Source: an uncultured Eubacteriales bacterium
GTDB taxonomy: Bacteria > Bacillota > Clostridia > Oscillospirales > Oscillospiraceae
Length of the DNA: 17,815 nucleotides
Assembly: GCA_900553805.1 (NCBI GenBank)
Contig: USEU01000043.1
Span: forward strand, 1-17,815
Direction of reading: 5' to 3'
Position 1 is the first letter of the stretch. Every line of letters starts with the position of its first letter. The notes beneath the pieces are model-generated. The model saw only the letters and a list, made by a program, of their open reading frames with translations, did not search any database and had not been told where the DNA came from. The translations under genes were made by a program, and so were the position numbers. Of this stretch, positions 1 to 5,488 are shown one piece after another.

Positions 1-30
1 CAACGGCTGCGCAATATTTCTCGTTTTTCA
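1..30. repeat. Partial copy of dispersed repeat cut by the window edge
   Basis: The first 30 bases match positions 4758-4787 at 28 of 30 positions, including an identical 20-mer (caacggctgcgcaatatttc). Weaker similarity continues to about position 75, with shared GGGGCAAAA and GCAGAC words. The matching stretch near 4758 lies inside an element bounded by inverted repeats, so this is probably the right-hand part of a second, more diverged copy whose remainder lies outside the window. I see no clean terminal repeat on this copy. Confidence 0.6.
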
Positions 31-91
31 AACTGAAGAAGTGGGGCAAAAAGACAGCTGCGGCTCGCAGACACAATTGTGCGGTGTTGCC

Positions 92-124
92 TAAAAATTT
101 CGCGGGCGGCCGATGGCCGCCCGC
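92..124 (-). terminator. Intrinsic terminator of the aldo/keto reductase gene
   Basis: A perfect 10-bp stem (102-111 with 115-124) closes a 3-base loop. On the minus strand it is followed by GAAATTTTTAG, which gives the U-rich tail. It begins 7 bases after the reductase stop codon, as expected for a rho-independent terminator of that gene. Confidence 0.85.
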
Positions 125-130
125 AGTTCA

Positions 131-1243
131 TTATTCCGCTTTTTCGAATTCCTTGGCCACGTCCTCCAGCAGCTGACGGATGGGCAGGTGCTGGGGGCAG
201 ACCTTCTCGCACTTGCCGCACTTTAGGCAATCGGAGGCCTTGCGGCCGGGGCCGGTGTAAACATCATCATAATAGTAGTCCGCGTTCCAGTCGCGGTGGA
301 TCTGCTTGGTATTCATGATGGCGAACAGGTCGGGGATGGAGATGTGCTGGGGGCAGCCGTCGGTGCAGTAGCGGCAGGCGGTGCAGGGGATCAGATTCCT
401 GGACTTGAAAATCTCCTGTACCTGACGGATGGCCTCCATCTCCTGCTCATTCAGGGGCTTGAAGTCCCGCATGAAGGAGATATTGTCCTGCATCTGCCGG
501 AGGCTGCTCATGCCGGACAGCACCATCATCATGCCGGGGAAGCCCGCGGCGAAGCGGATGGCGTAGCTGGCGGGGCTGCCGCCGTGGAGGTTTTCCAGGA
601 TGGCCTTGGCCTCCTCGGGCAGGTTCACCAGGTTGCCGCCCTTCACCGGCTCCATCACCAGCACAGGCTTATTGTACTTCCGGCAGACCTCATAGCACCT
701 GCGGCTCTGGACGGCCAGATCGTCATAGTCCACATAGTTGAACTGGATCTGCACCGCCTCGATCTCGGGGTACTCGGTGAGGATCTGCTCCAGGAACTCG
801 GCCCGGTCGTGGAAGGAGATGCCCACATGGCGCACCTTGCCCTCCTTCTTCAGCTCAAAGGCCGTCTCGTAGGCGCGGCACTTCTTGTAGTGGGGATAGC
901 AGCCCTCGCCCTGGGAATGCATCAGATAGAAGTCGAAGTAATCGACGCCGCAGGCCTCCAGCTGGCTTTCGAACAGGGGGCGGATATCCGCCTCGGTCTT
1001 GAAGAAGCCGCCGGAAAGCTTGTTGGTCAGGATGTACTTGTCCCTGGGGTAGCGGCTGGTGAGGCAGGCCTTCAGCGCCGTCTCGCTCTTGCCCTGGATG
1101 TAGCCGTGGGCGGTATCAAAATAATTGAAGCCCGCGTCCAGGAACGCATCCACCATCTGCTTTGTTTCCTCCAGATTCACCTCATCGCCGTTCATGGGCA
1201 GGCGCATGCAGCCGAATCCAAAATTTTTCTTTGCATTTTCCAT
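131..1243 (-). CDS. Aldo/keto reductase with C-terminal 2x[4Fe-4S] ferredoxin domain
   Basis: This 370-residue cytoplasmic oxidoreductase joins an aldo/keto reductase barrel to a C-terminal ferredoxin region. The AKR catalytic tetrad is visible as D43, Y48 (FDTAHGY), K75 (TNKL) and H109 (LMHS). Two CxxCxxCxxxCP motifs follow, C287/C290/C293/C297 and C339/C342/C345/C349, each able to hold a [4Fe-4S] cluster. This architecture is common in anaerobes; the substrate is not known, and electrons may come from ferredoxin as well as from NAD(P)H. The frame is open upstream to 1447, but ATG at 1243 was chosen because AGGAAGGAG lies just before it and the family N-terminus (FGFGCMRLP) starts there. The gene has its own consensus promoter and terminator, so it is probably monocistronic. 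Confidence 0.93.
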   Translation of the reverse strand: MENAKKNFGFGCMRLPMNGDEVNLEETKQMVDAFLDAGFNYFDTAHGYIQGKSETALKACLTSRYPRDKYILTNKLSGGFFKTEADIRPLFESQLEACGVDYFDFYLMHSQGEGCYPHYKKCRAYETAFELKKEGKVRHVGISFHDRAEFLEQILTEYPEIEAVQIQFNYVDYDDLAVQSRRCYEVCRKYNKPVLVMEPVKGGNLVNLPEEAKAILENLHGGSPASYAIRFAAGFPGMMMVLSGMSSLRQMQDNISFMRDFKPLNEQEMEAIRQVQEIFKSRNLIPCTACRYCTDGCPQHISIPDLFAIMNTKQIHRDWNADYYYDDVYTGPGRKASDCLKCGKCEKVCPQHLPIRQLLEDVAKEFEKAE

Positions 1244-1316
1244 TCCGGGTACTCCTTCCTGATTCCCTTTTAATGTCCCGGCTGAGTCACGCGAGGTCGG
1301 GGTATCGTCTGTTTCT

Positions 1317-1345
1317 ATTATAATCGTGGGGCAAATGTCTGTCAA
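1317..1345 (-). promoter_or_regulatory. Consensus sigma-A promoter for the aldo/keto reductase
   Basis: On the minus strand, TTGACA (1345-1340) and TATAAT (1322-1317) are separated by exactly 17 bp, a perfect match to the housekeeping consensus. The predicted transcript would start near 1309, about 65 bases before the ATG. Confidence 0.9.
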
Positions 1346-1434
1346 TTCCCTTTTCCTCGTCCCAGCCGTGACACGTTTCCCCGATAGGGGACAATCCTCA
1401 TCTAAACTGAGCCGATAATTACAAGGAAAAGTGC

Positions 1435-1463
1435 TTGCATTTTGCACAAAAATATCCTATACT
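1435..1463 (+). promoter_or_regulatory. Sigma-A promoter for the antiporter/MgtC operon
   Basis: TTGCAT (1435-1440) and TATACT (1458-1463) have a 17-bp spacer. Predicted transcription starts near 1470 and leaves an approximately 170-base leader before the antiporter ATG. The promoter is divergent from the reductase promoter, with about 90 bp between the -35 boxes. Confidence 0.8.
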
Positions 1464-1469
1464 ATCAGG

Positions 1470-1641
1470 GCATAATCATTTAATTGTTCCAAAGCGGCTG
1501 TGCGGCGGGGAAATGTGATTTTTGTTCGTTTTTGGGGTATTCCAACCCCTGTCTTTTATTTTTGTGCTTCCGCCGTTGGGAATATCTGGATTTTCCGGGT
1601 TTTCCCGCCGAAACCGGGCGGAGGAAAGGAAGTGTTTCTTG
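1470..1641 (+). promoter_or_regulatory. Long 5' leader of the antiporter operon with small stem-loops
   Basis: No gene is supported in this stretch. It holds a 5-bp stem (1534-1538 with 1545-1549) followed by a T-rich run. A second stem, CCGCC (1605-1609) with GGCGG (1617-1621), runs into the ribosome binding site GGAGGAAAGG. This could modulate translation, but I do not recognise a known riboswitch class. Confidence 0.35.
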
Positions 1642-3099
1642 ATGGCTGCTCTTCAGCAGACCTTAGCCCAGCTGCCCCAGGTGCCCACCGTAATCATCTC
1701 CGTGGCGCTGATGCTGTTTTCCGGCTTTCTTCTGACCCGGATCACCAAGCTGCTGCGGCTGCCCAACGTGACGGCCTACATCGTCGCCGGTATTCTCATC
1801 GGCCCCTACTGCCTGAATCTGGTGCCCCAGCGGATCATTGACGGGACGGATTTTCTCTCGGACATTGCCCTGGCCTTTATCGCCTTCTCCACCGGCGAGT
1901 TCTTCAAGCTCTCGGTGCTCCGGCGCAACGGCATGAAGGTGGTGTGGATCACCATTATGGAGGCGGTGCTGGCCTCGGTGGTGGTGTTCGTGCTGACCTA
2001 CTGGGTGCTGGGGCTGGAGCTGGCCTTCTCCATTGTGCTGGCGGCGCTGGCCTCGGCCACCGCTCCCGCCTCCACCATGATGACCATCCGCCAGACCGGG
2101 GCAAAGGGCGATTTTGTGGACACCCTGCTCCAGGTGGTGGCCCTGGACGATGTGGTGGGCCTGGTGCTCTATTCCGTGGCCATCTCCGTGGCCCTGGCCT
2201 CCATGCAGGGGGCGGAGGGCTTCACCTTCGGCACCCTGGCAAAGCCCATTTTGCTGAACCTGCTGGTGATGGGCTTGGGCGGCATATTCGGCCTGTTTAT
2301 GAAGCTGCTGATGCCCAGCAAGCGCTCCACGGACAACAAGCTGATCATCTCCATCGCCCTGCTGTTTTCCTTCTGCGGGGTGTGCGCGCTGCTGGATGTG
2401 TCCCCCCTGCTCGGCTGCATGGCCATGGGCACGGTGTATACCAACATCGCCGAAAACGACAAGCTCTTCAAGCAGCTGGGCTATTTCAGCCCGCCGATCC
2501 TGCTGCTGTTCTTCGTCCGCTCCGGCATGTCCTTCCAGCTGGACGCGCTGGTATCGGCGGAGGGCGCACTGAACGGCATCCCGCTGCTGGTGATCGGGGC
2601 AAGCTACTTTGTTGTGAGGATTCTGGGCAAATACCTGGGCGCCTGGCTGGGCTGCTGGATGGTGGGCAAGGATAAGCTGGTGCGCAATTACCTGGGCCTG
2701 GCCCTGATCCCCCAGGCGGGGGTGGCCATCGGCCTGGCCGCGCTGGGCGCGCGGACCCTGGGCGGCGAGATGGGCAGCGACCTGCAAACCATCATTCTGG
2801 CATCCTCGGTGCTCTATGAGCTGATCGGCCCCGGCTGCGCCAAGCTTGCCCTGTACTTATCCAAATCCTATTCCACCCGGCTGGAGGATGTGGCCCCCGT
2901 GGAGGAGGTCACGCAGACCGGCCAGCGCAAGAGCGACGTACAGCTGCTCATTGAGCGGATTCAAAAAATTCAGAAGGAGCTGCCGGAGCATGAGGCCGCC
3001 ATGGCCATGAGCGAGGATGAGGCAGCCTTCACCGAGGCTGCGGAGGAGCACCTGGCCCAGACCCAGGTGCAGCGGCGATATTTCTTTATGCGGAGGTAA
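1642..3099 (+). CDS. CPA2-type monovalent cation/proton antiporter
   Basis: This 485-residue integral membrane protein belongs to the Na+/H+ exchanger superfamily (CPA2, KefB/NapA-like). About 12-13 hydrophobic segments occupy residues 15-405. The N-terminal segment AGILIGP is typical of the family, and the paired aspartates D169-D170 (VALDDVVG) match the conserved ion-binding motif. A hydrophilic, charged tail of about 80 residues follows. It has no recognisable TrkA-N/RCK nucleotide-binding domain, so glutathione- or NAD-gated K+ efflux of the KefC type is less likely than simple Na+/H+ or K+/H+ exchange. ATG at 1642 was chosen over an earlier in-frame ATG (1522) because a GGAGGAAAGG site precedes it. 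MgtC follows after 6 bp, so the two are probably co-transcribed. Confidence 0.9.
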   Translation: MAALQQTLAQLPQVPTVIISVALMLFSGFLLTRITKLLRLPNVTAYIVAGILIGPYCLNLVPQRIIDGTDFLSDIALAFIAFSTGEFFKLSVLRRNGMKVVWITIMEAVLASVVVFVLTYWVLGLELAFSIVLAALASATAPASTMMTIRQTGAKGDFVDTLLQVVALDDVVGLVLYSVAISVALASMQGAEGFTFGTLAKPILLNLLVMGLGGIFGLFMKLLMPSKRSTDNKLIISIALLFSFCGVCALLDVSPLLGCMAMGTVYTNIAENDKLFKQLGYFSPPILLLFFVRSGMSFQLDALVSAEGALNGIPLLVIGASYFVVRILGKYLGAWLGCWMVGKDKLVRNYLGLALIPQAGVAIGLAALGARTLGGEMGSDLQTIILASSVLYELIGPGCAKLALYLSKSYSTRLEDVAPVEEVTQTGQRKSDVQLLIERIQKIQKELPEHEAAMAMSEDEAAFTEAAEEHLAQTQVQRRYFFMRR

Positions 3100-3105
3100 T
3101 GACAT

Positions 3106-3825
3106 ATGAAAACAGATTGGATCGCCCTGAGGCTTCTGGGGCAGTGGAGCGTTGAGCTGGGGCTTGGCTCCGTGCTGCTGCGGCTGGCGCTGAGCCTGGC
3201 GTTCTCCGCCATCATCGGCTGCGAACGCTCCAGCAAGCGGCATTCCGCCGGTCTGCGCACCTTCATCCTGGTGAGCCTGGCGGGCACCGGCACCATGCTG
3301 ATCGACGAATATCTGATGCAGCAGTTTGGCGTTCCCGCCCCCCTGCTGTCGGCGGCGGCGGTCATCGGCACCGCCACCATCAGCAGCAACTCCATCCTGT
3401 ACAGCTCCAAGAGCCAGATCAAGGGGCTGACCACCTCCGTGGGCCTGTGGTGCTGCGGGGTGCTGGGCATGTCCGTGGGTGCGGGCTTCTACACACTGTC
3501 GCTGATGCTGTTTTTCAGCATGCTGGCCTGCATGTCCGGGCTGCCGGTGCTGGAAAAGCTGCTGAAGGACCGCTCCAACCACTTTGAGGTCCACCTGGAG
3601 CTGAAAAACAAGGGCGACCTGCCCGACTTTGTGTCCACCGTCCGCGCCCTGGGCATCCGCATCGACGACATTGAATCCAACCCCGCCTACCTCAATTCCG
3701 GCATCAGCGTTTTCTCCGTCTCCTTTACCGTGGCAAGCAAGGAGCTGAAGCAGTACAAGAAGCACGAGGACATCATCAACGCCCTGCGCTCGCTGGACTA
3801 TGTGTATCACATTGAGGAAATGTAA
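3106..3825 (+). CDS. MgtC/SapB family membrane protein
   Basis: This 239-residue protein has several N-terminal membrane helices and a soluble C-terminal domain (about 160-239). The family signature is clear: GCER at 38-41 followed by AGLRTF at 48-53 and a glycine-rich helix. The C-terminal part resembles the ACT-like domain seen in MgtC/YhiD proteins. Family members are linked to Mg2+ limitation, to acid adaptation, and, in Salmonella MgtC, to restraint of the F-type ATP synthase; the role here is not shown. The start is set by GGAGG overlapping the antiporter stop codon, so translation is probably coupled to the antiporter. The pairing suggests a joint role in cation or pH homeostasis (inference). 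Confidence 0.88.
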   Translation: MKTDWIALRLLGQWSVELGLGSVLLRLALSLAFSAIIGCERSSKRHSAGLRTFILVSLAGTGTMLIDEYLMQQFGVPAPLLSAAAVIGTATISSNSILYSSKSQIKGLTTSVGLWCCGVLGMSVGAGFYTLSLMLFFSMLACMSGLPVLEKLLKDRSNHFEVHLELKNKGDLPDFVSTVRALGIRIDDIESNPAYLNSGISVFSVSFTVASKELKQYKKHEDIINALRSLDYVYHIEEM

Positions 3826-3830
3826 CCGAT

Positions 3831-3878
3831 AAAAAACCGCAGCACCGCAAACGGCGTCGGCCGTTCATGGTGCTGCGG
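3831..3878 (-). terminator. Intrinsic terminator between MgtC and RNHCP genes
   Basis: A long hairpin has a 10-bp outer stem (3837-3846 with 3869-3878) and a 6-bp inner stem (3850-3855 with 3860-3865) around a GTCG loop. On the minus strand it is followed by TTTTTTATC, so it terminates the RNHCP gene. On the plus strand the tail is not U-rich, so termination of the antiporter/MgtC transcript here would be weaker. Confidence 0.85.
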
Positions 3879-3899
3879 TATGTGTCTGGTGTCTGGCCT

Positions 3900-4325
3900 T
3901 TATTCGATTGTTCCGTCGCCGCCCATCAGGGCGGTGAGCTCCTCGATGCGCTCCAGCGGGAAGGCCGGCTGGGCCAGCGGGCGCATGGCAATGCTCATCA
4001 GCTTCATGGGATTGTCGTCGGCCGCCGCCCGGTTGGAGCTGAGCGCGCCGCACCGGCGGCAGCGGTGGATGATGGCCCACTCGCCGCCCTTGCGCACCCA
4101 CACGGCCACCGGCTCCATGATGCCGCCGCAATCCGCGGCGCGGTCACCCGGCTCGATGTCCACGTGGAGGCTGCAAAGGCAATTGCTGCAATGGTTGCGG
4201 TGGTCGGACCCGGCGTTTTCCGGGGTCATCAGCCGCCCGCAGACCTTGCAGGTAAAGCTGTCATTGCAGGGATGCGTCTTGAAATAACCTTTTTCGTACA
4301 GTTTGCGCTTGTTCTCGCGGTTCAT
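3900..4325 (-). CDS. RNHCP domain zinc-ribbon protein
   Basis: This 141-residue cytoplasmic protein matches the RNHCP family (Pfam PF12647), which is named for a conserved Arg-Asn-His-Cys-Pro motif. Visible features in order are C26xxC29, HRNHC (42-46), CxxCxC (46, 49, 51), GDR..C66GG, and HRCRRCG (88-94) with SSNRAAADDNP at 96-106. The cysteine pairs indicate one or two zinc ribbons. In this copy the Pro of RNHCP is Ser. The family has no assigned function as far as I know; nucleic-acid binding is a guess from the zinc ribbons. ATG at 4325 has AGGAGG upstream. The gene has its own consensus promoter, a roughly 180-base leader and a terminator, so it is monocistronic. Confidence 0.88.
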   Translation of the reverse strand: MNRENKRKLYEKGYFKTHPCNDSFTCKVCGRLMTPENAGSDHRNHCSNCLCSLHVDIEPGDRAADCGGIMEPVAVWVRKGGEWAIIHRCRRCGALSSNRAAADDNPMKLMSIAMRPLAQPAFPLERIEELTALMGGDGTIE

Positions 4326-4360
4326 GAATTGTTTCCTCCTGAAGATTTGAACCGAATCCT

Positions 4361-4400
4361 CCGGGAGGAATGGCGGTATGTGGATTGGCCAACCTCCCGG
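4361..4400 (-). promoter_or_regulatory. Leader hairpin upstream of the RNHCP gene
   Basis: CCGGGAGG (4400-4393) and CCTCCCGG (4368-4361) on the minus strand form an 8-bp perfect inverted repeat in the mRNA leader. The CCTCC arm could instead pair with the AGGAGG ribosome binding site near 4333-4338, so two alternative folds are possible. A 14-codon open frame (4445-4401) with AAGGAG next to its ATG lies just upstream, but the spacing is poor. Regulatory function is conjecture. Confidence 0.35.
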
Positions 4401-4511
4401 TCAGCCCACAATCACCTTTGACATTGTTTTAATAGACAAAAACATTCTCCTTTTTTCAGTCCGGCCGCGGCGGCAGATTTCAAATCCGCCGTTGCGCAAC
4501 CTATGTTTTCA

Positions 4512-4540
4512 ATTATATGCGCTTCTGCCTCGGTTGTCAA
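4512..4540 (-). promoter_or_regulatory. Consensus sigma-A promoter for the RNHCP gene
   Basis: TTGACA (4540-4535) and TATAAT (4517-4512) on the minus strand have a 17-bp spacer, a perfect housekeeping promoter. The start would fall near 4505, about 180 bases upstream of the RNHCP ATG. Confidence 0.9.
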
Positions 4541-4582
4541 GCATCCCGGCGGGGCTTTTTTCAGCCGGTCAGAGAATTCCCA

Positions 4583-4611
4583 TTGACAAAACGGGAAAGA
4601 TATTATATTAC
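4583..4611 (+). promoter_or_regulatory. Promoter for rubrerythrin
   Basis: TTGACA (4583-4588) is followed 17 bp later by TATTAC (4606-4611); TATATT at 4604-4609 is an alternative -10 with a 15-bp spacer. A tandem direct repeat ATATTACA (4605-4612 and 4613-4620) covers the -10 region. The nearest ORF downstream is rubrerythrin, but the MITE-like element at 4629-4848 lies in between, so its sequence would be transcribed as the 5' leader. Confidence 0.65.
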
Positions 4612-4628
4612 AATATTACACACAATAA

Positions 4629-4848
4629 GGGAACCTCTGATTCAATCGGCAAGAGCTGGCAGCGAGGGATTTTGTTCCCGGGCAAGGGATGGAAAATGGA
4701 GGAATACTTTGTGTACCCGCAAGGGGTATGCCGCATCCGTAAGCCAGCTTACGCTGGCAACGGCTGCGCAATATTTCCCATTTTTCATCCTGCGGCATGG
4801 GGGCAAAAGACCCGCTGTCCAGCCGCAGACGGTTGAATCAGAGGTCCC
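4629..4848. mobile_element. MITE-like element with terminal inverted repeats
   Basis: The left end GGGAACCTCTGATTCAA (4629-4645) and right end TTGAATCAGAGGTCCC (4833-4848) are inverted repeats differing by one base. The similarity continues imperfectly inward for about 35 bases (GGCTGG and CAGCG words on both arms). The interior has small hairpins, TACCC/GGGTA and GCCAGC-TTAC-GCTGGC, and no coding capacity. Part of the interior (4758-4787) recurs at positions 1-30, so the sequence is dispersed. No clear target-site duplication was found. The element separates the rubrerythrin promoter from its gene. Confidence 0.65.
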
Positions 4849-4870
4849 CAAAGGAATGGAGGAACCAGCA

Positions 4871-5413
4871 ATGGCAGCAAGCAAATACGCAGGAACCCAG
4901 ACGGAAAAGAATCTCCGGGAGGCCTTCTCCGGGGAATCCCAGGCACGGAACAAATATACCTTCTTCGCCTCCGTGGCCAAGAAGGAGGGCTACGAGCAGA
5001 TCGCGGCGCTGTTCCTGAAGACCGCTGAAAACGAAAAGGAGCACGCGAAGATGTGGTTCAAGGAGCTCTCCGGCCTGGGCGACACCGCCCACAACCTGAG
5101 CTCCGCCGCCGACGGCGAGAACTACGAGTGGACGGACATGTACGAGGGCTTCGCCAAGACCGCCGAGGCGGAGGGCTTCCCGGAGCTGGCCGCGAAATTC
5201 CGGGCGGTGGGCGAGATCGAGAAGCACCACGAGGAGCGCTACCGCGCCCTGCTCCAGAATGTGGAGACGGCTCATGTATTTGAAAAGAGCCAGGTGAAGG
5301 TATGGGAATGCCGCAACTGCGGCCACATCGTCGTGGGCACCAAGGCCCCGGAGATCTGCCCCGTGTGCGCCCATCCCCAGAGCTATTTCGAGATCCACGC
5401 AGAAAATTATTGA
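4871..5413 (+). CDS. rbr: Rubrerythrin
   Basis: This 180-residue cytoplasmic non-heme iron protein reduces hydrogen peroxide in anaerobes, taking electrons from rubredoxin or NAD(P)H-dependent reductases. The N-terminal ferritin-like four-helix bundle carries the diiron motifs: E22 in [10 protein letters not shown]55xxH58 in NEKEH, and E117xxH120 in EIEKHH. The C-terminal rubredoxin-like domain has C147xxC150GH and C163xxC166 for a mononuclear Fe site. Length is normal for the short rubrerythrins. The frame stays open upstream to 4517, through the MITE-like element, but ATG 4871 is right because GGAGG sits 8 bases before it and the family N-terminus begins there. It has its own promoter and a strong terminator. 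I found no PerR box matching the consensus. Confidence 0.95.
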   Translation: MAASKYAGTQTEKNLREAFSGESQARNKYTFFASVAKKEGYEQIAALFLKTAENEKEHAKMWFKELSGLGDTAHNLSSAADGENYEWTDMYEGFAKTAEAEGFPELAAKFRAVGEIEKHHEERYRALLQNVETAHVFEKSQVKVWECRNCGHIVVGTKAPEICPVCAHPQSYFEIHAENY

Positions 5414-5422
5414 TGCACAAAA

Positions 5423-5469
5423 ACCCGGGCGGGTCCGTACAAGACGACGGACCCGCCCGGGTCATTTTT
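5423..5469. terminator. Strong bidirectional terminator
   Basis: A perfect 16-bp GC-rich stem (5423-5438 with 5447-5462) has an 8-base loop. TTTTT follows on the plus strand (5465-5469), and TTTTG follows the stem on the minus strand. It lies between the convergent rubrerythrin and metal ATPase genes and can serve both. Confidence 0.93.
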
Positions 5470-5488
5470 ATGCCTGCAACGCGGGGGC

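Noticed and set aside
1470..1641. Known riboswitch (ydaO, yybP-ykoY or Mg-box type) before the antiporter
   Set aside because: No conserved core of these classes could be recognised by eye; only small stems are seen.
4600..4625. PerR box in the rubrerythrin promoter
   Set aside because: The AT-rich sequence matches only one half of the TTATAATNATTATAA consensus.
4517..4870. Possible 118-residue N-terminal extension of rubrerythrin
   Set aside because: The frame is open only by chance through the MITE-like element; GGAGG 8 bases before ATG 4871 and the family N-terminus fix the start there.
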